Source of the DNA: Ensifer adhaerens
GTDB taxonomy: Bacteria > Pseudomonadota > Alphaproteobacteria > Rhizobiales > Rhizobiaceae
DNA: 64,000 nt
Assembly: GCF_002007205.1 (NCBI RefSeq)
Contig: NZ_LAZS01000005.1
Coordinates: forward strand, 1-64,000
Direction: 5' to 3'
Positions 43,049 to 51,792 of the stretch are shown in pieces. Both the position numbers and the translations under genes were made by a program. Numbering within the stretch: the stretch's first letter is position 1; every line of letters starts with the position of its first letter. Under the pieces are notes generated by a model. That model was given only the letters and a program-made list of their open reading frames with translations. It searched no databases and was not told where the DNA came from.

Positions 43049-44278
43049 ATGTTCGCATCGGAGCTCAAGAATACTGCTACCACCGGCGACCGCATCGACC
43101 AGCTGGTTGCCGCCCATCGCCCCGGCCATGGGCTCGCTCGCGCCTTCTATCTCGACTCGGAAATCTATGAACGCGATCTCGAGCGGGTCTTTCGCCGTCA
43201 CTGGCACTGCGTGGCGCATGAGAGCGCGATCCCGAACGCCAATGATTTCGAGGTATTTCGCATGGCTTCCGAGCAGGTGATCGTCACCCGCACGGCCAGC
43301 GGCGAGATCCACGCGATGCTCAATGTCTGCCGCCATCGCGGTGCCGAGGTCTGCACCAAGGACAAGGGCAATGCCCGCGCCTTCGTCTGCCCCTATCACG
43401 CCTGGACCTATGGCAATGACGGGGCGCTCAAGGCAGCAAGGCTGATGCCGAAGGATTTCAGGCGCGAGGATCACGGGCTGAAGAAGCTCAATGTGCGCGT
43501 CGCCGAAGGGCTGATCTTCATTTCCTTTGCCGCCGAGCCGCTCGATTTTTCCGAGGTCGAGCACCTGCTGCACGCGACCTGCGGCCAGTATGGCTGGGGC
43601 TCGGCGAAAATCGCCCATCGGCAATCCTACCCGGTCGATGCCAACTGGAAGCTCGCGGTCGAGAACTATGTCGAGTGCTACCACTGCGGCCCGGCGCATC
43701 CGGAGTATTCGCAGACCCATGCGCTGGAACAGCCGCTGCACATGATCGAGGAGCTGAACGCCCGGATGGAGGCGCGGACCTGCGAACTCGGCATCGCGGT
43801 CGGCTCCGGCAACCGTTGGCAGACGTCCGAGGGGGGCAAGGAGGCGGTGCACGCCTTCCGCTACCCGCTCTATGACGGCGCCAAGACCGGCAGCAAGGAT
43901 GGCCAGGCACTGAGTACGCTGATGGGACGGTTCAGCGACTTCGACGGCGGCGTCACCTCCATCCATCTCGGCGGCACCACCTTTCTCGTCTGCTACCCCG
44001 ACCACGGCATGATCTATCGCTTCATTCCGAAGACGGCCGAGACTTCGGAGATGGAGCTGATCTGGCTGGTCGATGGCAAGGCCGAGGAGGGGCGAGACTA
44101 CGATCTCGACCGGTTGACGTGGCTGTGGAAGGTGACGACCGAGGAGGACAAGGCAATTATCGAGCACACGTCGCGCGGCGTGCGCTCGCACTATTTCGTG
44201 CCGGGCCCGATCGCGCCGATGGAGCATAACGAGCTGCGCTACATCCACTGGTATCTCGACGAGATCAGCCGGACTTGA
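43049..44278 (+). CDS. Rieske non-heme iron oxygenase, GbcA/stachydrine demethylase-like
   Basis: A 409-residue oxygenase alpha subunit. The Rieske [2Fe-2S] ligands are Cys94, His96, Cys114 and His117 (NVCRHRG ... FVCPYHAW), and the mononuclear iron site includes His212 and His217 in VECYHCGPAHPEY. The overall form, and the neighbours, match oxygenases that demethylate glycine betaine or proline betaine, releasing formaldehyde. No reductase partner is encoded adjacent to it. GTTGGAGTTCAGCCCC precedes ATG 43049. The gene follows the MttB gene across a RIME element. Confidence 0.85.
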   Translation: MFASELKNTATTGDRIDQLVAAHRPGHGLARAFYLDSEIYERDLERVFRRHWHCVAHESAIPNANDFEVFRMASEQVIVTRTASGEIHAMLNVCRHRGAEVCTKDKGNARAFVCPYHAWTYGNDGALKAARLMPKDFRREDHGLKKLNVRVAEGLIFISFAAEPLDFSEVEHLLHATCGQYGWGSAKIAHRQSYPVDANWKLAVENYVECYHCGPAHPEYSQTHALEQPLHMIEELNARMEARTCELGIAVGSGNRWQTSEGGKEAVHAFRYPLYDGAKTGSKDGQALSTLMGRFSDFDGGVTSIHLGGTTFLVCYPDHGMIYRFIPKTAETSEMELIWLVDGKAEEGRDYDLDRLTWLWKVTTEEDKAIIEHTSRGVRSHYFVPGPIAPMEHNELRYIHWYLDEISRT

Positions 44279-44317
44279 CCCGTTTCCGATGCGACGGACG
44301 CGCCGGACCTGGTCGCG

Positions 44318-44752
44318 TCAGTCCCGCCGGTCGAAATGCGTCCTCAGCGCCACATGCGTCTGAACTGTGGCGACGCCGGGGATGATCGAGATCTGGCGGC
44401 GGATCGTATCAAGGTCGCCGTTGGAGGCGCATTCGACCAGCACCATCAGGTCGGTGGCGCCGGCGAGCGACCAGCAGGTGACGATCGGCGACATGGCCGA
44501 GAGATGCGGCACGATATGATCGCAGTTCTTGCCGGGCTGGAAGGTGATCGCAATCAGCGACTTGACCGTCGGGCTCTCATCTTCGACACCCAGACGAATG
44601 GTGTAGCCGGCAATCACGCCTTTCGTTTCCAGCCGTCGCAGCCGGTCGTGGGCCGCGCTGCGCGAAAGCCCGCTATGGCGGGCAAGCGCCACCAGGCTCT
44701 GGCGCGAATCCTGCCTGAGCGCCGCCAGCAGCAGGCGGTCTTTTTCATCCAT
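44318..44752 (-). CDS. Lrp/AsnC family regulator
   Basis: A regulator of about 144 residues. The helix-turn-helix is VALARHSGLSRSAAHDRLRRLE, and the ligand (RAM) domain covers IVTCWSLAGATDLMVLVECAS. A TTG at 44761, with AAAGGATG ahead, is an alternative start. It converges with the Rieske gene and is divergent from the isochorismatase-like gene, the more likely target. There is no strong inverted repeat in the intergenic region. Confidence 0.82.
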   Translation of the reverse strand: MDEKDRLLLAALRQDSRQSLVALARHSGLSRSAAHDRLRRLETKGVIAGYTIRLGVEDESPTVKSLIAITFQPGKNCDHIVPHLSAMSPIVTCWSLAGATDLMVLVECASNGDLDTIRRQISIIPGVATVQTHVALRTHFDRRD

Positions 44753-44874
44753 TTCCGTCAAAGTGCATCCTTTCTGTCGCGAATTCCGGACGTTCGTCCG
44801 GTCAGGCGTCATCATGTCCAGTGAAACCGGACGATAGGCGAGCTAGCGTCTTTTCGCAACGAAGGAGCTGTTCC

Positions 44875-45459
44875 ATGACGAAACTGATTATCCCCGACAA
44901 TGCCGTGCTGCTGCCGATCGACATGCAGCAGGCCTTTGACAGCGCGCCGTGGCCGCGCCGCTGGAATGATGCCGTTGACCGGAACGGCCTTGCGCTCCTT
45001 GCCGCCTGGCGGGCGAGTGGGCGGCCGGTCATCCACGTGCGCCACGACAGCGTGGAGGATGGCTCGACGCTTGCGCTCGGGTCGCCCGGCAACGCGTTCC
45101 GGCCCGGCTTCGGACCTGAAGGCACCGAGCCTCTTGTCACCAAGGGCGTCAACGCCGCCTTCATCGGCACCGATCTCGACCTGCGCCTGCGCCGCCTCGG
45201 CGTCGATACGGTCGTCGCCTTCGGCATTTCGACGGATATGTGCGTGTCGACTTCGGTCAGGGTGGGGGCCAATCTCGGCTACCGCATGATCCTGGTGGAA
45301 GACGCCTGCGACTGCTTCGATCAGGCGGACGGAGAGGGCGGCGTGATTTCGGCGCGCGATATCCACCGCGCCCATGTGGCGACCCTGCGGGCGGAATTTG
45401 CCGAGGTGACGACGACGGCGGCGCTCGTCGAGGCGCTGCGGCGTCCGGCGGCGGCTTGA
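44875..45459 (+). CDS. Isochorismatase-like cysteine hydrolase
   Basis: A 194-residue cytoplasmic hydrolase of the isochorismatase fold with the complete catalytic triad: Asp16 in LLPIDMQQAF, Lys90 in LVTKGVNAAF and Cys123 in GISTDMCVSTS. Such enzymes hydrolyse amides such as N-carbamoylsarcosine, nicotinamide or ureidoacrylate. Beside demethylase genes, an N-carbamoyl or N-methyl amide is an attractive guess but is not shown by sequence. GAAGGAGCTGTTCC precedes the start. Confidence 0.85.
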   Translation: MTKLIIPDNAVLLPIDMQQAFDSAPWPRRWNDAVDRNGLALLAAWRASGRPVIHVRHDSVEDGSTLALGSPGNAFRPGFGPEGTEPLVTKGVNAAFIGTDLDLRLRRLGVDTVVAFGISTDMCVSTSVRVGANLGYRMILVEDACDCFDQADGEGGVISARDIHRAHVATLRAEFAEVTTTAALVEALRRPAAA

Positions 45460-45512
45460 CGGTCGGGCGCGGGAGCGCTATCGCCCTGGCATTTCCGATC
45501 CCGCGCCGCCGC

Positions 45513-46037
45513 TCACCGGCTGCCGCCGCGGACTTCCTGTACTTCCGTCGTCCATTTCGGCGCCGTCAGGCTTTCGCCCTCGCGGTTGGGGAAGGTAAGG
45601 AAGGTTTCGAACGAACGGCTCTGGCCCGCCGGCACGCGGGCGAGGATGAGCGCGGTGTCGTTGCCGATCGTCTCGCAATTGCCGTCAGGGCAGTTTTCCA
45701 GCGTGACCGCGAGGCGGAAATACTCAAGCAGCAGCGGCCCCTTGTTCGTCACCGTGCCACGCAGGCGGAAGCTTCTCTCCGGCTGGCTCTGCTCGAAGGT
45801 GAGGCCCTCGAGGACGACATCGGCGGCGGTGAGGCCGGCGGGCTGCGTCGTCTCAACAGGTTCGGGTGCTGCGGGCTTGCGGCCGTCGCGGTCGGCAAAC
45901 CAGATGATGAAGGCGACGAGCAGGCCGAGGGCCACGGCAACCGAGAGGATCGGTTCGGCCCATTGACGAAAGCGGCTGAACCGTGCTGCCAGGTACACGA
46001 CCAAAAGGCCCAACGGTAACGCGACCAGCCACAGCAT
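45513..46037 (-). CDS. Hypothetical membrane-anchored protein
   Basis: A 174-residue protein with two N-terminal membrane helices (MLWLVALPLGLLVVYLAA and ILSVAVALGLLVAFIIWF) and a soluble C-terminal beta-rich domain (LRGTVTNKGPLLLEYFRLAVTLENCPDG) with one cysteine pair. The domain resembles FxLYD-type or DUF3426-like immunoglobulin-fold modules, but I am not certain. The ATG at 46037 has GAGGAGGATCTTG ahead, which decides against the upstream GTG. Confidence 0.6.
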   Translation of the reverse strand: MLWLVALPLGLLVVYLAARFSRFRQWAEPILSVAVALGLLVAFIIWFADRDGRKPAAPEPVETTQPAGLTAADVVLEGLTFEQSQPERSFRLRGTVTNKGPLLLEYFRLAVTLENCPDGNCETIGNDTALILARVPAGQSRSFETFLTFPNREGESLTAPKWTTEVQEVRGGSR

Positions 46038-46426
46038 CAAGATCCTCCTCACCCCGCATCATTCCTTGAATCGGATCCGACGCAAGAGAGAAATCATGCA
46101 GCCGATCAAGGCGTTACAGCACCCGCGTTCCCTCCGGACTGCCGCGCTGCGCCGCCTAGGCTTTTATATAGGGTGGGTGGCGGCTGGCAACACGCCGGGC
46201 CGCCTGGCGAGAGGATGCACCCTGACGAATTGGTGATCGCGCGTGAAGCGCCGAGCATGCATGCGCACACACGGGCGCAGCGCATCGCATTCGGTGCGCG
46301 TGGTTCCGATTGAAATGAAGGCGCTAGAGCATCCTGCCTTCAAGTGGAATCACTTGCGGGCGGAAAGATGCTCTAGAATCAAAGTGCTAGAGCGTCCTTT
46401 GTGCGTTCGTATGAACGCACGGCGCT
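46038..46426. other. Intergenic stretch with palindromic elements
   Basis: No gene is evident; a short frame at 46243-46494 looks accidental. The right half carries two TAGAGC-type palindromes at 46324-46376 and 46387-46430. Confidence 0.5.
46324..46376. repeat. TAGAGCATC palindromic element
   Basis: CTAGAGCATC at 46324-46333 and GATGCTCTAG at 46367-46376 enclose a smaller hairpin (AAGTG/CACTT). This type of palindrome recurs between genes in Rhizobiaceae. Confidence 0.75.
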
Positions 46427-46430
46427 CTAG
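46387..46430. repeat. Nested palindrome overlapping a stop codon
   Basis: CTAGAGCG ... CGCTCTAG surround a perfect inner hairpin GTGCGTTC-GTAT-GAACGCAC. Its right end provides the TAG stop of the siderophore-binding protein gene, and the RNA hairpin may end or protect that transcript. Confidence 0.75.
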
Positions 46431-47563
46431 TTGGCCGGCGTCAGATCCACCCAGTAGGTGCCCTCGAAGGGAACCGCGGCGAAACGGGTGTTGATCTCGG
46501 CAAGGGTCTTCTTCGGGTCGAGGTCGCCGAAGAGGTCTGGTCGAATCCAGGTGGCAAACACCTCCGCGGCGACGATGTTGAGCGGCACGGCGTTGAAGAA
46601 GTTCCACAATCCGTGCACGCGCTTTTCCTGGATGGCGCGCACGCTGGCAAGAGCCGGAGCCGTGACGGTCTCACCCAGCGTCTGCCGGGCCCGGTCCTCG
46701 TCGACGCCGGGGCCGATCGACAGCGTGCCGTATTTGCCGCCGGGCGACGAGGTGGCGATGTAGATATCCGGATTGGCGGCCATAACCGCCTCGGCACTGA
46801 TCTTGCCGCCAAGCGGGGGCAATGCGGCGCCTTCGATCATGTTGCGGGCACCAGCGACACCAAGGAATTCACCGAGGCCGGAGAGGCCATAGGCCCAACA
46901 GCAACGGTCAGCCTGGGGGAAGGCTTCCATCAGCACCAGCGGACGCGGTTCAGGCTTTGCGGCGATGCGATCGCGGATCCGCTTGAGCTTGTCTTCGTAA
47001 AAGCGGGCGAAGGCTTCTGCCTGCTCGTCCCTGTCGAGGAGCTTGCCGAGCAGGCGCATCATTTGCGGCGTGCTTGCGAGCGCATTGTTGTTGAAGTCGA
47101 CGACGACGACAGGAACATCGATGCTTGTCAGGTATTCGATCGCGCGCTTGCCCTGTTCCGTATCAGCCTGCCAGTTGGCGAGGATCGCGAGATCCGCGTT
47201 CAGCGACAAGAGCGGTTCGAAGGAGAGACCGGCGCCGGTTCCGTCGTCGATCAGCGGCACGTCGGCCAATGCTGGAAATTTCTGACGGAAGCTCTCGTAG
47301 AGTTCCGGATTGTCGTCCTTCATGTCGCCGGACCAGCCCGAGAGCAGGCTGACGGGGTCCGGATGGATCAGCGACAGGGCAACGAGGTTGAAGCCGGTGC
47401 CGAGCAGGATTGCCTTGGGCTTTGCCGGTATCGTCACGGCGCGACCGAGCGCGTCGGTAACCGTCATCGGCCATTGACCTTCGGCGCGGGCAGCGGTGCC
47501 GAACGCAAAGGCGAAACAGAGAACGAGCACGAGCCGCAGGGCGGCCGGGAAGATGTGAAACAA
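46427..47563 (-). CDS. Iron-siderophore ABC transporter substrate-binding protein
   Basis: A periplasmic binding protein of about 378 residues, FecB/FepB-like (class III, two lobes joined by a helix). After a signal peptide (ALRLVLVLCFAFAFGTAARA) come MTVTDALGRAVTIPAKPKAILLG and the second-lobe start LLSLNADLAILANW, with YLTSIDVPVVVVDF. The start is probably TTG 47563 with AAAGGAACC ahead; GTG 47611 is an alternative that would overlap fhuF. It is the second gene after fhuF in an iron-regulated unit. No permease or ATPase of this transporter is in the window, so these must be elsewhere. Confidence 0.8.
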   Translation of the reverse strand: MFHIFPAALRLVLVLCFAFAFGTAARAEGQWPMTVTDALGRAVTIPAKPKAILLGTGFNLVALSLIHPDPVSLLSGWSGDMKDDNPELYESFRQKFPALADVPLIDDGTGAGLSFEPLLSLNADLAILANWQADTEQGKRAIEYLTSIDVPVVVVDFNNNALASTPQMMRLLGKLLDRDEQAEAFARFYEDKLKRIRDRIAAKPEPRPLVLMEAFPQADRCCWAYGLSGLGEFLGVAGARNMIEGAALPPLGGKISAEAVMAANPDIYIATSSPGGKYGTLSIGPGVDEDRARQTLGETVTAPALASVRAIQEKRVHGLWNFFNAVPLNIVAAEVFATWIRPDLFGDLDPKKTLAEINTRFAAVPFEGTYWVDLTPAN

Positions 47564-47582
47564 ACCTGTTGGTTCCTTTGAG

Positions 47583-48335
47583 CTATTGGTTCCGCTGGCT
47601 GGGAAGAGCACAGAGGCTGCCGCAGCTGGGCACCCCTGGCAACAGATAGCGCAGGCAGCAGATCTTGCGACGGCAGACGCGGGCGCCGTCTTCCTCTTCG
47701 TGGCGAAGGCAGTCGAAGAAGGGGTTTGGCGTGCCGTCCGGCAGGGACTTGCTGCCGATCAGCGCGTCGGCCTGGGCGTTCAGCGGCTCGATGCCGGAGG
47801 CGCGCAGCGCGTAGTCGATATAGACGAGCGCGTTGTTCCAGGCGAGCTTCGGGGCGATGCCGCCAACGGACTTGAGGTGGCCGACGACCTCGCGCAGGTG
47901 CCCCTGCATCAGGGGGCCAAGCGTGGCGAACACGTCGCGATCGTCGGCCTGCTGCCAGTCGCCCGATGTGGCGACGCCGAAGGTTCGGGGCAGGCCATCC
48001 TCGGCGAGCGCCACCTTCATCTGATCGAAGGCGACGGGCAGCACCTGATGGTCGAGCACGCGGGCGACGAGATAGGGGATGGTGAGGCTCGAAAAATAAT
48101 AGAGCGACCACATGGAGGCGACGGCGCGCCGGTCGCTGGCGCCGGATTTCTCCGTGTAGATATCGAGCGCCCGGTCGAAGGCGCCGGAGGCAAAGAAGTC
48201 CGGCAACGCCATGCCGTCGGAAAGCTCGTCCGAGAGCACCATCTTCTCGTTGCACCAGGCATGGGTGCCGGCAAAGGCCGCCGACAGCGCCTTGGGGCCG
48301 CCGGTTGCGACGACCGGTTCGGACACGGTCGTCAT
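47583..48335 (-). CDS. FhuF-type siderophore-iron reductase, second copy
   Basis: A 250-residue cytoplasmic reductase. The C-terminal cluster motif is RRKICCLRYLLPGVPSCGSLC, Cys-Cys-X10-Cys-X3-Cys, one residue longer in the last gap than classical FhuF. Earlier parts (MWSLYYFSSLTIPYLVARVL; GIAPKLAWNNALVYIDYAL) fit the family. It would reduce the ferric siderophore brought in by the transporter whose binding protein is encoded just downstream. Two TGA-N9-TCA boxes upstream suggest iron control by RirA. It is clearly different from the FhuF at 21447-22298. Confidence 0.8.
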   Translation of the reverse strand: MTTVSEPVVATGGPKALSAAFAGTHAWCNEKMVLSDELSDGMALPDFFASGAFDRALDIYTEKSGASDRRAVASMWSLYYFSSLTIPYLVARVLDHQVLPVAFDQMKVALAEDGLPRTFGVATSGDWQQADDRDVFATLGPLMQGHLREVVGHLKSVGGIAPKLAWNNALVYIDYALRASGIEPLNAQADALIGSKSLPDGTPNPFFDCLRHEEEDGARVCRRKICCLRYLLPGVPSCGSLCALPSQRNQ

Positions 48336-48439
48336 GACGTCACCCGTGCGCGGGTGAGCCCGATCGGAACTACAGCCGTTAAAGAACGCCGTCCTGCAAG
48401 CATGCGATACCTTCTGAGCGCGGTCAGAAACTCATAAGG

Positions 48440-48454
48440 TGATCGTGTTACTCA
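48440..48454. promoter_or_regulatory. Iron-responsive operator (RirA box), proximal
   Basis: TGATCGTGTTACTCA fits the TGA-N9-TCA consensus of rhizobial iron-responsive operators. It lies 105 bp before the fhuF start. Confidence 0.6.
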
Positions 48455-48480
48455 TGATTTCTCGCTGCGCAAGTCATTTA

Positions 48481-48495
48481 TGAGTTTTGCATTCA
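48481..48495. promoter_or_regulatory. Iron-responsive operator (RirA box), distal
   Basis: TGAGTTTTGCATTCA also fits TGA-N9-TCA. With the proximal box 26 bases away, both probably flank or cover the fhuF promoter. Confidence 0.6.
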
Positions 48496-48514
48496 TGATT
48501 TGCAGGTAAAAGAC

Positions 48515-48544
48515 GATGGCCGCAAGCGGAAGCTTGCGGCCATC
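48515..48544 (-). terminator. Terminator of the putrescine/GABA operon
   Basis: GATGGCCGCAAGC and GCTTGCGGCCATC form a perfect 13-bp stem around four bases, followed on the minus strand by GTCTTTTACC. It closes the operon that ends with the aldehyde dehydrogenase gene and insulates the fhuF promoter. Confidence 0.75.
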
Positions 48545-48584
48545 GAAGCGTCGAAACCGCGCTGCGCGCTGTCTACTGCATGCC

Positions 48585-50012
48585 TCAGCCGTGGTTGATC
48601 ATGATGTGGCGAACGGCCGTGTAATCCTCGAGCGCGTAGACCGACATGTCCTTGCCGTAGCCCGACTGCTTGACGCCGCCATGCGGCATCTCGTTGGTCA
48701 GCATGAAGTGGGTGTTGATCCAGGTGCAGCCGTATTGCAGGCGCGAGGCTGCCTTCATCGCCCTGGAGATATCCTTGGTCCAGACGGAGGAGGCAAGGCC
48801 ATAGTCGCTGTCGTTGGCCCAGGCGATGGCGTCGTCCTTGCCGGTGAAGCGGGTGACGGAGACGACGGGGCCGAAGACTTCGCGGCGCACGATCTCGTCT
48901 TCCTGGGTCGCGCCGGCCACAACCGTCGGCTGGAAGAAGAAGCCGTCGGTGCTGCCGGCGCTGCCGCCGGTGGTGATCTCGATGTGCTTCTGGTCGGCGG
49001 CGCGCTCGACGAAGCTTGCGACCCGGTCGCGCTGGCGCCGCGAGATCAGCGGGCCGATCTCGTTTTCGGTGTCGTCGGCGAGGTTGTAGCGGATGGTCGA
49101 GACGGCCGAGGTGAGGTCGGCGACCAGCTTCTCGTAAATGCCGGCCTCGGCATAGATGCGGCAGGCGGCGGTGCAGTCCTGGCCGGCATTGTAGTAGCCG
49201 AAGGTGCGGATGCCGTTGACGACGGCTTCAAGGTCGGCGTCGTCATAGACGATGACCGGAGCCTTGCCGCCGAGTTCGAGATGGGTGCGCTTGACGGTCT
49301 TGGCGGCCGCCGCCAGCACCTTCTTGCCGGTGGCGATGTCGCCTGTGATCGACACCATCGAGATCTTCGGATGGTTGATCAGCGCGTTGCCGACGGTTTC
49401 GCCGCGGCCGGAAACGACATTGACGACGCCTTCGGGAAGGATGTCGGCGAGCACGCGGGCAAGCTTCAGCGCCGTGAGCGGCGTCTGTTCGGACGGCTTG
49501 AAGACGACGGTGTTGCCGCCGGCGATCGCCGGCGCCAGCTTCCAGGCCATCATCATCAGCGGGTAGTTCCATGGCGCGATCGAGCCGACGATGCCGATCG
49601 GGTCGCGGCGGATCATCGAGGTGTGGCCGGGCAGGTACTCGCCGGCCGTCGGCGCATGCAGGTTGCGCACCGCACCCGCAAAGAACCGCCAGCAGTCGAC
49701 GATCGCAGGCAACTCGTCGTTCTTCACCGCGTTGATCGGCTTGCCGCAGTTCAGCGCCTCAAGGGCGGCAAAACTGTCGGCATCCTTCTCGATCGCGTCG
49801 GCGATTTTCAGGAGATAGTTGGAGCGCTCGGCGGGTGTGGTCTGCGACCAGGTGGTGAAGGCCTGTTCGGCGGCGTCGACGGCGGCCTCGACCTGGGCAT
49901 GCGAGGCTTCCGGCAGGTCGACGATCTTGCCGCCCGTCCGCGGGTTCAGGATGTGTTCGTCGGCCTCGGTGCCGGCCTCGAAGCGCGATCCGATCAGCAG
50001 TTGGGTGTCCAT
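48585..50012 (-). CDS. patD: Gamma-aminobutyraldehyde dehydrogenase
   Basis: A 475-residue NAD-dependent aldehyde dehydrogenase closely resembling E. coli PatD (YdcW). Catalytic Cys280 is in [13 protein letters not shown] and the base Glu246 in [19 protein letters not shown] (shown in part). Other parts: [16 protein letters not shown] and the C-terminal [16 protein letters not shown]. It oxidises 4-aminobutanal, from putrescine, to GABA. It is the last gene of an operon that begins with a putrescine-type importer, which strongly supports that role. GGGAGAACAG precedes the start. Confidence 0.87.
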   Translation of the reverse strand: MDTQLLIGSRFEAGTEADEHILNPRTGGKIVDLPEASHAQVEAAVDAAEQAFTTWSQTTPAERSNYLLKIADAIEKDADSFAALEALNCGKPINAVKNDELPAIVDCWRFFAGAVRNLHAPTAGEYLPGHTSMIRRDPIGIVGSIAPWNYPLMMMAWKLAPAIAGGNTVVFKPSEQTPLTALKLARVLADILPEGVVNVVSGRGETVGNALINHPKISMVSITGDIATGKKVLAAAAKTVKRTHLELGGKAPVIVYDDADLEAVVNGIRTFGYYNAGQDCTAACRIYAEAGIYEKLVADLTSAVSTIRYNLADDTENEIGPLISRRQRDRVASFVERAADQKHIEITTGGSAGSTDGFFFQPTVVAGATQEDEIVRREVFGPVVSVTRFTGKDDAIAWANDSDYGLASSVWTKDISRAMKAASRLQYGCTWINTHFMLTNEMPHGGVKQSGYGKDMSVYALEDYTAVRHIMINHG

Positions 50013-50036
50013 GTCTGTTCTCCCTTGAAAGTCGAG

Positions 50037-50852
50037 TTATTTGCCGGCGCCGGCGATCTGGTCGCCGTCGCGGGTGAGGTAGTAGGCGCCGAGGATCGGC
50101 AGGAAGGTGACGAGCACCACGACCATGGCGACAACGTTGGTGACGGGGCGTTGGCGCGGGCGGATCAGCTCTTCGAGCATCCAGATCGGCAGCGTCGATT
50201 GCTGCCCGGCGGTAAAGGTGGTGACGATCACCTCGTCGAAGGACAGCGCGAAGGCGAGCATGCCGCCGGCCAGCAGTGCCGTGCCGATGTTCGGAAGGAT
50301 GATGTAGCGGAAGGTCTGGAAGCCGTCGGCGCCGAGGTCCATCGAGGCCTCGATCAGCGAGCCGGAGATCCGCCGGAAGCGGGCGACCGCATTGTTGTAG
50401 ACGACGACGATGCAAAAGGTCGCGTGGCCGAGCACGATGGTCCAGAACGAGAAGGGGATGTCGGCCATCGAGAAGGCGGAGCGCAGCGCAATGCCGGTGA
50501 TGATGCCGGGCAACGCGATCGGCAGGATGACGAGCAGCGAGATCGTCTCGCGGCCGAAGAAGCGCGTCTGGCTGACCGCGGCGGCGCAAAGCGTGCCGAG
50601 CACCAGCGCAACCGCGGTTGCGATCGAGGCGACCTTGACCGAAAGCGTCAGCGCCGCCCAGACGTCGGGCCGGTTCCAGGCAACGGCGAACCACTGCGTC
50701 GTCAGCCCCGGCGGCGGGAACTGGTAGCTCTTTTCCTCGGTCGTAAAGGCGTAGAGGAAGATCAACAGGATCGGCAGGTGCAGGAAGGCGAGGCCGACGC
50801 CGGCCGCGATCTTCAGGCCCATCGGCGTGCGGTTCAAGCGATCAGAGCGCAT
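50037..50852 (-). CDS. Putrescine-type ABC transporter permease (YdcV/PotC-like)
   Basis: A 271-residue inner-membrane permease with six helices. The BPD_transp_1 signature sits near residue 170 ([24 protein letters not shown] contains the EAA loop that contacts the ATPase). The opening [21 protein letters not shown] leads into the first helix. It overlaps the end of the first permease gene by 11 bases and lies 25 bp before patD. Confidence 0.88.
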   Translation of the reverse strand: MRSDRLNRTPMGLKIAAGVGLAFLHLPILLIFLYAFTTEEKSYQFPPPGLTTQWFAVAWNRPDVWAALTLSVKVASIATAVALVLGTLCAAAVSQTRFFGRETISLLVILPIALPGIITGIALRSAFSMADIPFSFWTIVLGHATFCIVVVYNNAVARFRRISGSLIEASMDLGADGFQTFRYIILPNIGTALLAGGMLAFALSFDEVIVTTFTAGQQSTLPIWMLEELIRPRQRPVTNVVAMVVVLVTFLPILGAYYLTRDGDQIAGAGK

Positions 50853-51792
50853 CGAAGGCCCCCATGCGTTTGGCCATGAACAGGTAGGCACCCATGATGA
50901 CGATCGGCACCACGGTGAAGGCGGCGGCGAGCGGGATGTTGCCGGCCGTGCCCTGCTGGGCGTAGACCGCCTGGCCGATGAAGAGGCGGGACGAGCCGAC
51001 GATCTGCGGGATAATGTAATCGCCGAGCGTCAGCGAGAAGGTGAAGATCGAGCCGGCGACGATGCCGGGCAGCGCCAGCGGAAAAAGCACGTAGCGGAAG
51101 GTCTGGGCCGGCGTGCCGCCGAGATCGGAGGACGCCTCGATCAGGTTGCCCTGCACGCGCTCGAGCGCTGCCTGGATCGGCAGGATCATGAAGGGCAGCC
51201 AGACATAGACGAAGACGATGAAGGTGCCGGTATAGCTGACCGAGAGCGAGTTGCCGCCGACGACGGGCAGCGCCAGCCAGGCGTCGAGCAGCCACATCAG
51301 ATGCAGCTTTTCGAAGAACCAGGTGAGGATGCCTTCCTTGGCAAGGATCAGCTTCCAGGCGTAGATCTTGACCAGATAGCTCGACCAGAGCGGCAGCATG
51401 ACGCCGAGATAGAAGAGCACCTTCCATTTTCCCTGCGCATAGCGCGCCGCATAATAGGCGATCGGGAAGGCGATGACGGCCGAGGCGAGCGTGACGGTTG
51501 CCGCCATCAGCACGGTGCGCAGGATGATGTCGAGATTGGTTTCGCTGAGGAGCTGGCGATAGGTCGAAAGCGTGAACTCGTAGTTGATCAGGCCCGAGAA
51601 ATCGTCGATCGAGAAGAAGCTCTGCAGCAGAAGCGCAAAGAGCGAGCCCAGATAGACGACGCCGAGCCAGATGAGCGGCGGCGCGAGCATGATCATCAGA
51701 AGCAGATGCGGGTGCTTCCAGAAGAAGTCCGACAGGCGGCCGGCAGGTCCGCGGCGTTCGGCCACGACGAGGGGTTCGGCAAAGGCGGTCAT
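50842..51792 (-). CDS. Putrescine-type ABC transporter permease (YdcU/PotB-like)
   Basis: A 316-residue permease, six helices, starting with a longer N-terminus ([23 protein letters not shown] as the first helix, residues 27-49 in part). The EAA loop is [25 protein letters not shown] (given in part). It pairs with the shorter permease to form the channel. Its start overlaps the ATPase stop (ATGA), so the operon is tightly coupled. Confidence 0.88.
   Translation of the reverse strand: MTAFAEPLVVAERRGPAGRLSDFFWKHPHLLLMIMLAPPLIWLGVVYLGSLFALLLQSFFSIDDFSGLINYEFTLSTYRQLLSETNLDIILRTVLMAATVTLASAVIAFPIAYYAARYAQGKWKVLFYLGVMLPLWSSYLVKIYAWKLILAKEGILTWFFEKLHLMWLLDAWLALPVVGGNSLSVSYTGTFIVFVYVWLPFMILPIQAALERVQGNLIEASSDLGGTPAQTFRYVLFPLALPGIVAGSIFTFSLTLGDYIIPQIVGSSRLFIGQAVYAQQGTAGNIPLAAAFTVVPIVIMGAYLFMAKRMGAFDAL

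Noticed and set aside
48516-50879. A 787-codon plus-strand frame opposite the aldehyde dehydrogenase and permease genes
   Set aside because: It spans two genes and their spacer on the other strand and consists of low-complexity Asp/Gly/Arg/Ala runs.
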